Assembly (NCBI GenBank): GCA_030040755.1
Contig: JASHTC010000032.1
Span: 1 to 5,153 of the forward strand
From: Thermoplasmata archaeon
Lineage (GTDB): Archaea; Thermoplasmatota; Thermoplasmata; Lutacidiplasmatales; UBA184
DNA: 5,153 bases
Direction of reading: 5' to 3'
Part shown: positions 1 through 5,153 of the stretch, piece by piece
Layout: every line of letters begins with the position of its first letter
Numbering within the stretch: position 1 is the first letter of the stretch
Position numbers and translations under genes: made by a program
Notes under the pieces: generated by a model
Seen by the model: the letters and a program-made list of their open reading frames with translations, nothing else
The model's database searches: none
What the model was told of the DNA's origin: nothing

Positions 1-173
1 AGCGCGACCTCGGAGGTACCGTTGAACTCCGACGGGTACAACCACAGGGCCGCGAGCACGGCGAACGCGGGGACGGCGCCGACGGCCCACGCGGCGGAGA
101 ACCGAAGGTATCGTTCGACCGGAGCAGGGGGCGGGGGCGAGCCGGCCGACAAGATCCTTCCCGGATCCGCCAT
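1..173 (-). CDS. Membrane protein of unknown family, N-terminal part only
   Basis: This partial gene runs off the left edge; 57 codons are visible, starting from ATG at 173-171. The protein opens with a proline-rich tail (residues 9-18, SAGSPPPPAP) and a basic patch (R21, R24). One clear hydrophobic segment follows at about residues 25-46 (FSAAWAVGAVPAFAVLAALW), then a polar stretch (PSEFNGTSEVA). By the positive-inside rule the N-terminus should be cytoplasmic and the part after the helix outside. The ATG at 173 is preferred because a TAATAT box ends 25 bases upstream, as expected for a leaderless archaeal transcript. A second in-frame ATG at 200-198 lies inside that box and is less likely. 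The gene is divergent from the MFS gene at 260. The family cannot be named from this fragment; it could be the first helix of a multi-pass protein or a single-pass anchor. Confidence 0.68.
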   Translation of the reverse strand, partial: MADPGRILSAGSPPPPAPVERYLRFSAAWAVGAVPAFAVLAALWLYPSEFNGTSEVA

Positions 174-198
174 GCGGGGCTGCCCACCGAGGCAGGCC

Positions 199-204
199 AT
201 ATTA
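199..204 (-). promoter_or_regulatory. TATA-like box for the leftward membrane-protein gene
   Basis: On the minus strand the sequence reads TAATAT and ends 25 bases before the ATG at 173. It is the only A/T-rich hexamer in this G/C-rich region, and the spacing matches archaeal TATA boxes of leaderless genes. The element is A/T-only on both strands, so it could also support rightward transcription with a leader of roughly 30 bases before the GTG at 260. It is called on sequence and position only. Confidence 0.5.
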
Positions 205-259
205 GCGGACGGGCTCGCTCGGAGGGGGCGTCGCTCGCAGGTACGAACGGGAGGCTGAG

Positions 260-1585
260 GTGGACGAGATGGAGCTCCCCGGGGAGTTAACCCCGCCCAG
301 CGCGCCGCCCGGTGCCGTGCTCCCGCCCGGTCCCGTCCCGGGGGCCGACGTGGAGGCACCACCGGGTCATCCTCGGTCCGGGTTTCGCTCGGTCCTCGCG
401 AACCGCCGGTATCTCCTCTTCGAGGCCTCGGTCATCGCCGCCACCACGGGCTATTCGGTCTATGCGGTCTCGATCCCGTGGTTGGCGTTCGAGAACTCGC
501 GCTCCCTGCTCGTGGTCGGGCTCGTGCTCTTCGTCGAGCTCGGGGTCTACTCCCTGACGTTCCTGGCCGCCCCGGTGGTCGACCGGGTCGCCGACAAGCG
601 GACGATCCTCGTGGTCGGGTTCCCGGTTCAGGCCGGGGCGGCCCTCACGCTCGCGGTCGCGGCCGCCCGGGGGGACCTCCAGCTCCCCCTCCTCCTGGGG
701 CTCGTCGGTCTGCTGGCGGTCGTGTGGGACTTCGAGTGGGCCGCGTTCCAGGTCGCCCCGCGTCTCCTCCTCACGAAGGACGAGCTGTTCGCCGCGGGAG
801 GGATCTCGAGCGCGCTCGGAGGGGGCGCCACCATCGGCGGGTACGCGGCCGGCGCCGGGTTCATCCTTCTGGCCGGTCCCGCCACGAGCGGGTACCTGTA
901 CGCCGGACTGCTGCTCGTCGCCGTGGGCCTCGCCTCGGTGGTCCCCTTGCGCGGGCCGCGGTCGAAGGAGCGCAGCTACCTCGGGGGGTTCCGGGAGGGC
1001 TGGGAGTACCTGCGGTCGGCCGAAGGACGGCCGTTGCTCCAACTCGGGGTATTGGACGCCGTGGTCGGGTTCATCTCGACGGCGCCCCCCGTCCTCGTGA
1101 CGGTCTTCGCGGACCGGTCGTTCCCTGACCCGGGGCTCGCCTACGGGATCCTCTTCACCTCGTTCGTGGTCGGCGGGGTTGCGGTCGACCTGTCGCTCGG
1201 CTACCTCAACCCACGGGGTCGGGTCGGGCTGGTGCTCGTCGGCGGACTCGCGGCCGCGGCGGCGGCGCTCGCCCTCGTGGGGCACGCTCCTCCCTCCCTC
1301 GGGGGGACCGCGGCCGTCTGGGTGCTGGCCGGGGGAGCGCTGGGCGCGTACTCGTCCGGCAAGGTCACGTTCGAGTGGGGGTTCATCCCGCGCGACCGGC
1401 TCGCCCGGGTCACGAGCAACCTGTACACCTTCCCCGGGGTCTCCGGCGCGGTCGGGGCGATCGTCCTCGGCCTCCTCGCGTCGAGCCTTTCCGGACTCGT
1501 GGTCGCGGAGGTCGTCGCCGGCGTGCTCGGGGCCGCCGTCGTGCTCGCCCTCGCCTTGCCGGCGGTCCGCCGCTTCTCGTTCTGA
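260..1585 (+). CDS. MFS efflux transporter, MFS_3/EntS-like
   Basis: This is a 441-residue major facilitator superfamily protein of about twelve hydrophobic segments, which would move a small molecule across the cytoplasmic membrane. Residues 1-42 form a Pro/Gly-rich cytoplasmic tail. TM1 starts near residue 50 (YLLFEASVIAATTGYSVYAV). The TM2-TM3 loop carries a motif A-like DRVADKRTILV (residues 108-118). The two six-helix halves are split by a charged loop at about 231-255, and length and layout fit exporters of the MFS_3 (EntS-like) group. Phe-Glu-Trp occurs at residues 158-160 and 371-373, near the inner ends of TM4 and TM10. The start is uncertain. GTG 260 has GGGAGG five bases upstream, and ATG 269 has GAGGTG six bases upstream. 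GTG 317 lies 26 bases after a TTAA box, as in a leaderless gene. All three keep every helix. The substrate is unknown. Confidence 0.88.
   Translation: MDEMELPGELTPPSAPPGAVLPPGPVPGADVEAPPGHPRSGFRSVLANRRYLLFEASVIAATTGYSVYAVSIPWLAFENSRSLLVVGLVLFVELGVYSLTFLAAPVVDRVADKRTILVVGFPVQAGAALTLAVAAARGDLQLPLLLGLVGLLAVVWDFEWAAFQVAPRLLLTKDELFAAGGISSALGGGATIGGYAAGAGFILLAGPATSGYLYAGLLLVAVGLASVVPLRGPRSKERSYLGGFREGWEYLRSAEGRPLLQLGVLDAVVGFISTAPPVLVTVFADRSFPDPGLAYGILFTSFVVGGVAVDLSLGYLNPRGRVGLVLVGGLAAAAAALALVGHAPPSLGGTAAVWVLAGGALGAYSSGKVTFEWGFIPRDRLARVTSNLYTFPGVSGAVGAIVLGLLASSLSGLVVAEVVAGVLGAAVVLALALPAVRRFSF
287..290 (+). promoter_or_regulatory. Possible TATA-like TTAA box inside the 5' end of the MFS gene
   Basis: TTAA sits within GGGGAGTTAACCCC (281-294) and lies 26 bases before an in-frame GTG at 317. 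That spacing matches the other TATA-like boxes in this window. If real, it makes 317 the start of a leaderless message and the preceding codons untranslated. Against it, the GTG at 260 and ATG at 269 both have acceptable Shine-Dalgarno sequences. The call is weak. Confidence 0.3.
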
Positions 1586-1598
1586 CCTCGATGGCGGC

Positions 1599-1606
1599 TA
1601 AGTATT
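1599..1606 (+). promoter_or_regulatory. TATA-like box before the second MFS gene
   Basis: TAAGTATT stands alone in the 55-base gap between the two transporter genes and ends 34 bases before the GTG at 1641. This would give a short leader of around ten bases rather than a strictly leaderless message. No strong Shine-Dalgarno sequence is seen before 1641. The element suggests that the second transporter can be transcribed independently of the first. Confidence 0.42.
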
Positions 1607-1640
1607 CGGGCCCCGTGGCGCCCGCCCGGATGGGACCGAC

Positions 1641-2921
1641 GTGACGGCTCCGCAAGGACCGCTCCGGACCCCGGCATCGTCGACGGGCCCGTCTGCGGTG
1701 CCCCCCGAGCGGCCGACCGGGCGGAGCCGTTGGCCCTTCCGTTGGACCGCCTGGGCGCTGTCGGTCACCGCGTTCGGGGCCGGACTCCCCACGCCCATCT
1801 ACTCGATCTACGAGCGGGAGTTCCACTTCTCCCCCGCCGTCCTCGGGGTCGTATTCGGCGCCTACACCGCGGGGGTGTTCCTCACCATGTTCGTGGTGGC
1901 CCCCCTCTCGGACGCGTGGGGGCGGAAGCCCGTCCTCTACGTGGGGATGGCCCTCACCGCGCTCAGCGGCGTGGTGTTCCTCGTCGCGTCGGGGGTGCTC
2001 GTGCTCGCTCTGGCCCGCGTCGTCTCGGGGCTCGCCGTCGGGGCGACGACGAGCACCGCGACCGCCGCGATGGCCGGTCTCGAGCCGAGGGGCGACCAGC
2101 ACCACGTCGCTCGGGTCGCCGTAGCCGCCAACTTCGGAGGGGTCGCCAGCGGGGTCCTCCTCAGCGGACTCTGGGTGGAGTACGGGCCCGACCCGACGCA
2201 CCTGGTCTTCCTCGCGCTGGTCGCCGCGGCCCTGCTCGGGGTCGCGGCCATCGCCGTGACCCCGGAGACAGTGGCGGCACCGGACCGCCGGCAGCCGGTC
2301 AAGGTCCGGCGACTTCGGATTCCCCCGGACGAGCGGGTGCCGTTCTGGGTGTCGGCCGGCGCGCTGGCGGCATGCTACTCGATCTACGGGCTGTTCGGGG
2401 CGCTCGCGCCGTCGTTCCTCCGGGTGGGGCTCCACGTCGATAACTACGCCGAGGCCGCCGGGTTCGTCTCGGTCATGTTCGGGATGGCGGCGGTCGTCCA
2501 GCTCGGGCTCGGGCAGGTGCGGGACCGTCGGGCGCTCCTGATCGGGCTCCCGGTGCTCGTGCTCGGGATCGGGGCATTTGTGCTCTCGCTCCCCCTGAGC
2601 TCGGTCCCCCTCCTGGTCGCGGGGGCCGCCGTGGTGGGCACGGGCGTCGGCTTCGCCTACATGGGGAGCGTCACCCTCATCGACCGGATCGCCCCGGCCG
2701 AAATCCGGTCGGAGATCCTGTCGGCGTTCTACCTCGCCGGATACCTCGCGCTCGCCGTCCCTACCATCGGAGTCGCGGTCGTGCTCGACCGCGTCGGCCT
2801 CGACGCCGCGGGCCTCGGCTTCGGGGCCGTGCTCGGGGTCGTCGTCGTCGTCCTGTATTTCGTGCTCCGACGGACCCCCACGCCTCCGGGCGGAGAGGGA
2901 CGACCCCGAGCCGCGCGGTGA
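1641..2921 (+). CDS. MFS transporter, drug-efflux-like, LPTPxY type
   Basis: This is a 426-residue major facilitator superfamily protein with about twelve membrane segments. Residues 1-32 are a Pro-rich, basic cytoplasmic tail. TM1 ends in LPTPIYSIYE (49-58), a signature I recall from a family common in actinobacteria (LPTPLYxLY). A clear motif A is at 89-99 (LSDAWGRKPVL). R126 in RVVSGLAVG fits the motif B arginine of TM4, and the first half closes with a TPETV sequence (207-211). A weaker motif A copy, GQVRDRRALLIG (291-302), occupies the equivalent loop of the second half. These features suggest proton-driven export, but the substrate is unknown. GTG 1641 is the first start after an in-frame stop at 1599-1601. 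The protein belongs to a different subfamily from the transporter upstream, so the pair is not a recent duplication. Confidence 0.9.
   Translation: MTAPQGPLRTPASSTGPSAVPPERPTGRSRWPFRWTAWALSVTAFGAGLPTPIYSIYEREFHFSPAVLGVVFGAYTAGVFLTMFVVAPLSDAWGRKPVLYVGMALTALSGVVFLVASGVLVLALARVVSGLAVGATTSTATAAMAGLEPRGDQHHVARVAVAANFGGVASGVLLSGLWVEYGPDPTHLVFLALVAAALLGVAAIAVTPETVAAPDRRQPVKVRRLRIPPDERVPFWVSAGALAACYSIYGLFGALAPSFLRVGLHVDNYAEAAGFVSVMFGMAAVVQLGLGQVRDRRALLIGLPVLVLGIGAFVLSLPLSSVPLLVAGAAVVGTGVGFAYMGSVTLIDRIAPAEIRSEILSAFYLAGYLALAVPTIGVAVVLDRVGLDAAGLGFGAVLGVVVVVLYFVLRRTPTPPGGEGRPRAAR
1799..1812 (+). repeat. First copy of a 14-base internal repeat in the MFS gene
   Basis: CTACTCGATCTACG here encodes the Tyr-Ser-Ile-Tyr end of TM1 (residues 54-57). 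An exact copy lies 576 bases (192 codons) downstream, in the same reading frame. Confidence 0.8.
2375..2388 (+). repeat. Second copy of the 14-base internal repeat
   Basis: This copy is identical to positions 1799-1812. It encodes Tyr-Ser-Ile-Tyr at residues 246-249 in TM7, the symmetry partner of TM1 in the MFS fold. Confidence 0.8.
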
Positions 2922-2940
2922 ACGGCGGAGGGCCGCGGCG

Positions 2941-2948
2941 TTATCTAG
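2941..2948 (+). promoter_or_regulatory. TATA-like box for the hydrolase gene
   Basis: TTATCTAG lies just after the end of the second transporter gene. Twenty-four bases separate its TTAT from the ATG at 2969, the spacing expected for a leaderless archaeal gene. This is the main reason for choosing 2969 over the GTG at 2918 that overlaps the transporter stop codon. Confidence 0.5.
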
Positions 2949-2968
2949 CGCGCCCTTCTGCCGGACCG

Positions 2969-3835
2969 ATGCCCGGCGTCGAACCCCGCGGGTTTGCTCT
3001 GGTGCCGGGTGGAAAGTTGTACTTCGAACGTGTCGGAGCGGGACCGGCGTTGGTGCTCGTCCACTCGGCGTTCCTCGACTGCCGGGAGTGGGACCCGCAG
3101 ATGGTGTCGTTCGCCCGCACCCACACCGTGATCCGGTACGACGTGCGCGGCCAAGGCCGGTCGCTGGGAGAACGGGCCGGGGCCTCCGACGGGGAAGACC
3201 TGACGGCGCTCCTGAACCACTTGGAGCTGCGGCAGGCCTTCGTCCTAGGGAACTCGAACGGGGCCCGGATCGCCGCCGAATTCGCGGCCGGTTTTCCGGA
3301 CCGTACCTTGGGGCTGGTCCTCGTGGCGGGCGGCCCCCACGACCTCGACCCGACCCCGGAGGAGGAGGCCCGCTTCCTGGACTCGATGGACCAGGAGCGG
3401 CAGCTGCTCGAGCTCATGCAGGCGGGTCGCAAGCCCGAAGCGGTCGAGCTGATCCTCGACATCTGGGCTCCCCAGGTCCCCGACGCCGAGCGGGTCCGTC
3501 TCCGGGGGATCACCGCCGACAACTACGACCGGTTTGTCGAGTTCATGACGAGCCGTTCCCCCCCCGGGCGTCCCCCGGTGTACCCGGTCGCTGCGCGCCT
3601 CCGCGAGGGGGGCACCCCGATCCTCTCGATCGCGGGTGCCCACGACAATCCTGCCCTCAACATGATGATCAGCCGGTTCGCCTCCGAGACCCCGAGCGCC
3701 CGGTATTTCGAGCTCGCCGACGGCGACCACACGCCCAGCCTCTCGGCCGGCGCGGAGTTCGAGCGCCGGGTCACCGACTTCCTGTCGGTGGTCGAGCGCG
3801 GCGGCGCCTGGCCCCCTCCCGCGGCCGAACGGTAG
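2969..3835 (+). CDS. Alpha/beta-hydrolase fold-1 family enzyme
   Basis: This 288-residue protein is predicted to be a soluble esterase, lipase or C-C hydrolase-type enzyme. The fold is readable in order: strand LVLVHSAF (28-35), then IRYDVRGQGRS (55-65), which is the standard YDxRGxGxS. The nucleophile elbow is LGNSNGAR with S96, the acid is probably D226 in IAGAHDN, and the histidine is H254 in DGDHTPS. A helical cap spans about 125-205. The oxyanion segment is His-Ser-Ala-Phe rather than the common His-Gly. The length is usual for the family. ATG 2969 begins close to where family similarity starts (GFALVPGGKLYFERVG) and has a well-placed TATA-like box. The alternative GTG 2918 overlaps the transporter stop by four bases and would add 17 low-complexity residues. 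The gene follows two MFS genes, so its substrate might be linked to theirs, but this is unproven. Confidence 0.9.
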   Translation: MPGVEPRGFALVPGGKLYFERVGAGPALVLVHSAFLDCREWDPQMVSFARTHTVIRYDVRGQGRSLGERAGASDGEDLTALLNHLELRQAFVLGNSNGARIAAEFAAGFPDRTLGLVLVAGGPHDLDPTPEEEARFLDSMDQERQLLELMQAGRKPEAVELILDIWAPQVPDAERVRLRGITADNYDRFVEFMTSRSPPGRPPVYPVAARLREGGTPILSIAGAHDNPALNMMISRFASETPSARYFELADGDHTPSLSAGAEFERRVTDFLSVVERGGAWPPPAAER

Positions 3836-3858
3836 ACGGGGGTCCGGAGGCGCGGCCG

Positions 3859-4548
3859 CTAGGGCCCCCGAATCCTTCGGACGAGCCGGTCGGGAGCGGT
3901 GACGAGGACCCGCTCGAGGCGGGTCGGGGGCACGCCGGCTCCGAGGGCGATCTTCCGTGCCATCTCGAGCGGGATCAGCTGGTCGACCGCGTGGGCGTCC
4001 GAATCGACGACGAGCTCTGCGCCCGCCCTCAGCGCCTCACGGACGACGTGGCCGTTGGTGAGGGAGTGCACCCGGCGGCCGGAGATCTCGAGGGCGACCG
4101 AGTTGGCCCGGGCGAGCGCCGCGTCGCCGGGCGCGAGGAGTCCGGGATGAGCGAGCACGTCCACCGCCCCGGATTCGAGGGCGGCTCGGTTCGTCCCGGG
4201 AGGGACGGGCTCCATGAGGGTCTCTCCGTGCACGATCACGATCTCGGCACCGGCCCTCCTCGCAGCGCGAGCCACCGTCGCGATCCGTCGAGGCGGGAGC
4301 CGCGTCAGCTCGACGCCGACGATCGGCACGATTCCCCCTCCCTCGAGGGCCCGGGCTTCGCGACGGAGACGGTCCAAGAGCGGCGCCGGGTCCTCGAGCG
4401 AGAGATGGTCCGTGAGGGCGAGCGCCCGATGGGCCAGCGCCTCCGCCCCCTCCCACATCGCGCGGGGGGAGGCGACCCCGTCGGAGAGGAGGGAGTGCGA
4501 GTGGAAGTCCGCGCGACGGCGGTCTCCCGGTTCCCGGGCTTGAGCCAT
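3859..4548 (-). CDS. PHP-domain metallo-phosphoesterase, histidinol-phosphatase-like
   Basis: This 229-residue stand-alone PHP domain is predicted to be a cytoplasmic metal-dependent phosphoester hydrolase on a TIM-like barrel. All four family motifs are visible. Motif I is DFHSHS with H16 and H18, followed by SDG at 22-24. Motif II is TDH at 46-48. Next come GVE with E80 and VHGE with H107. Motif III is LAHPG with H134, and motif IV is SDAH with D184 and H186. The full metal-ligand set suggests an active enzyme. It resembles the short archaeal proteins annotated as histidinol-phosphate-phosphatase-domain proteins. The barrel is also related to the RNase P p30 subunit, but the intact metal site favours an enzyme. 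No histidine-biosynthesis gene is visible nearby, so the substrate stays open. ATG 4548 is chosen because a TTAA box ends 23 bases upstream. The gene converges on the hydrolase across a 23-base gap. Confidence 0.92.
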   Translation of the reverse strand: MAQAREPGDRRRADFHSHSLLSDGVASPRAMWEGAEALAHRALALTDHLSLEDPAPLLDRLRREARALEGGGIVPIVGVELTRLPPRRIATVARAARRAGAEIVIVHGETLMEPVPPGTNRAALESGAVDVLAHPGLLAPGDAALARANSVALEISGRRVHSLTNGHVVREALRAGAELVVDSDAHAVDQLIPLEMARKIALGAGVPPTRLERVLVTAPDRLVRRIRGP

Positions 4549-4571
4549 GCCCGGAAGAGGACCGGCGGGGC

Positions 4572-4575
4572 TTAA
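4572..4575 (-). promoter_or_regulatory. TATA-like TTAA box for the PHP gene
   Basis: On the minus strand GGGGTTAAGCCCC places TTAA 23 bases before the ATG at 4548. This is consistent with a leaderless archaeal transcript. It lies in the 97-base gap after the methyltransferase stop, which suggests that the PHP gene has its own promoter. No Shine-Dalgarno sequence is evident before 4548. The surrounding G4/C4 arms form a small inverted repeat. Confidence 0.5.
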
Positions 4576-4645
4576 CCCCGGCTGCGGCGGGGGGCCGCTC
4601 GCCCGTCCCTCCCGGAGGTCCGGTCCCTCCGACGGGGGCCCGCGG

Positions 4646-5153
4646 TCATGCTCCGGGCGCGTGGCTTCGGCTCTTCCGTGCCGACTTCTCCTGCGCGAGG
4701 GTCGATGGCCTCTCCTCCCGCGGGAGGAAGGTGAAGAACCGTCGATCGGGGCGGAACCGTCGCGGGGCGGCCGTGAGGCGGTGGACCCCGACCGAGGCGG
4801 TCGTCCGGGGGATCGTAACGAACGAGACCTCCGAGAAGCCCTCCTCGCGGAACCAGCGTCGGATCGTCGGCGTCAGGTCCGGCTCGAACCGACCCCGCGT
4901 CCAGATCACGGTGGCGTGCGGGGCGCACAGTTCGGGGAGGCCGTGGATGGTGGCGCGCACGTCCTCGTCGGTGATGTTGCCGAACACCCCGCAGGCCAGG
5001 AGCAGGTCGGCCGGCACCGCCCCAGCGTAGGCCGAGGCGACCGAGGCGTCCCCCACGACGAACTCGACGCGGGTTAGGCCCTGGCGCGCCGCTTCCTGGC
5101 GGCCGGCGGCCACCAGTTCCGGTGTCAGGTCCACCAGTCGTGCCCGTATGTCC
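4646..5153 (-). CDS. Class I SAM-dependent methyltransferase, C-terminal part
   Basis: This partial gene has its 5' end beyond the right edge. The frame is open up to 5153 and reads DIRARLVDLTPELVAAG, which is the second Rossmann strand, so the glycine-rich SAM loop lies outside the window. Counting from the GTG at 5134, D2 in VDLTPE is the usual ribose-binding acid. GDA (28-30) follows the third strand, and ADLLLACGVFGNI (42-54) is the fourth strand and active-site region. ATVIWTR (74-80) is the fifth strand. GFSEVSF and VGVHRL (99-105, 115-120) form the last strands. The DLTP(x)IRxWF...GF(x)EV(x)F...VGVHRL pattern resembles methyltransferases I recall from actinobacteria, which may point to lateral transfer. 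The C-terminal 25 residues or so are charged and look disordered. The methyl acceptor is unknown. The GTG at 5134 is not a real start, since it falls inside the fold. Confidence 0.85.
   Translation of the reverse strand, partial: DIRARLVDLTPELVAAGRQEAARQGLTRVEFVVGDASVASAYAGAVPADLLLACGVFGNITDEDVRATIHGLPELCAPHATVIWTRGRFEPDLTPTIRRWFREEGFSEVSFVTIPRTTASVGVHRLTAAPRRFRPDRRFFTFLPREERPSTLAQEKSARKSRSHAPGA

Noticed and set aside
22..258. 78-codon plus-strand frame at the left edge
   Set aside because: It has low-complexity composition and is antisense to the membrane-protein fragment, which has a better start, promoter and hydrophobic helix.
287..1285. 332-codon open frame on the minus strand, antisense to the first transporter
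   Set aside because: Its translation is rich in Arg, Glu, Gly and Pro with no recognisable fold. It lies opposite a convincing membrane protein, and long antisense frames are expected at this G+C content.
1410..2435. 341-codon open frame on the minus strand across both transporter genes
   Set aside because: It has low-complexity, charged composition and spans the end of one real gene and most of another; it is an artefact of G/C-rich codon bias.
260..2921. Tandem duplication of the two transporter genes
   Set aside because: The two proteins share only the general MFS layout; their TM1, motif A and C-terminal halves differ clearly, so they belong to different subfamilies.
3836..3858. Possible bidirectional terminator in the convergent gap
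   Set aside because: The 23-base gap has G/C-rich palindromic sequence (GCGGCCGC at 3852-3859) but no T-tract on either strand, so a terminator cannot be supported.
3088..4575. 495-codon plus-strand frame, the longest in the window
   Set aside because: It overlaps the hydrolase in another frame and runs antisense through the whole PHP gene. Its product is Arg/Pro/Gly-rich without domains, while both overlapped genes have full catalytic motifs.
4549..4645. Possible small RNA or riboswitch between the methyltransferase and PHP genes
   Set aside because: Many G/C-rich pairings can be drawn, but none stands out beyond base composition, and apart from the TTAA box no conserved motif is recognisable.
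4547..5077. 176-codon plus-strand frame opposite the methyltransferase
   Set aside because: It has no recognisable motif and lies antisense to a frame carrying ordered class I methyltransferase motifs.

Overview
The window is about 70% G+C. It holds six protein-coding genes, two of them cut by the window edges, and no RNA gene, mobile element, CRISPR array or origin that I can see. The likeliest source is a high-GC archaeon, possibly of the Thermoplasmata type, though this is an inference. Short A/T-rich boxes (TAATAT, TTAA, TAAGTATT, TTATCTAG) stand out in the G/C background about 23-34 bases before most plausible start codons. Clear Shine-Dalgarno sites are mostly absent. That is the layout of archaeal TATA-box promoters driving leaderless or short-leader transcripts. 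The PHP-domain protein also resembles a small stand-alone family that I associate with archaeal genomes. Several other products (the second transporter and the methyltransferase) resemble families I know best from actinobacteria, so past gene exchange or a bacterial host cannot be excluded.

Layout, left to right: (1) positions 1-173, minus strand, the 5' end of an unidentified membrane protein. (2) Positions 174-259, a divergent intergenic region with a TATA-like box for the leftward gene. (3) Positions 260-1585, plus, an MFS exporter of the MFS_3/EntS-like kind. (4) Positions 1641-2921, plus, a second MFS transporter from a different subfamily, with its own TATA-like box in the 55-base gap. 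(5) Positions 2969-3835, plus, an alpha/beta-hydrolase with a complete Ser-Asp-His triad. (6) Positions 3859-4548, minus and convergent with the hydrolase, a PHP-domain metallo-phosphoesterase with all its metal ligands. (7) Positions 4646-5153, minus, the C-terminal two thirds of a class I SAM-dependent methyltransferase running off the right edge.

The three plus-strand genes could act together, with two efflux-type transporters followed by a small-molecule hydrolase. Such a group would suit export or detoxification of a hydrophobic compound, but nothing in the sequence names the substrate, and each gene appears to have its own promoter. The PHP protein and the methyltransferase look like separate housekeeping or accessory genes. 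I found no convincing new biological system. The items most worth a second look are a duplicated Phe-Glu-Trp motif in the two halves of the first transporter, an exact 14-base internal repeat between the two halves of the second, the recurring promoter pattern, and a G4-TTAA-C4 motif found at two places.
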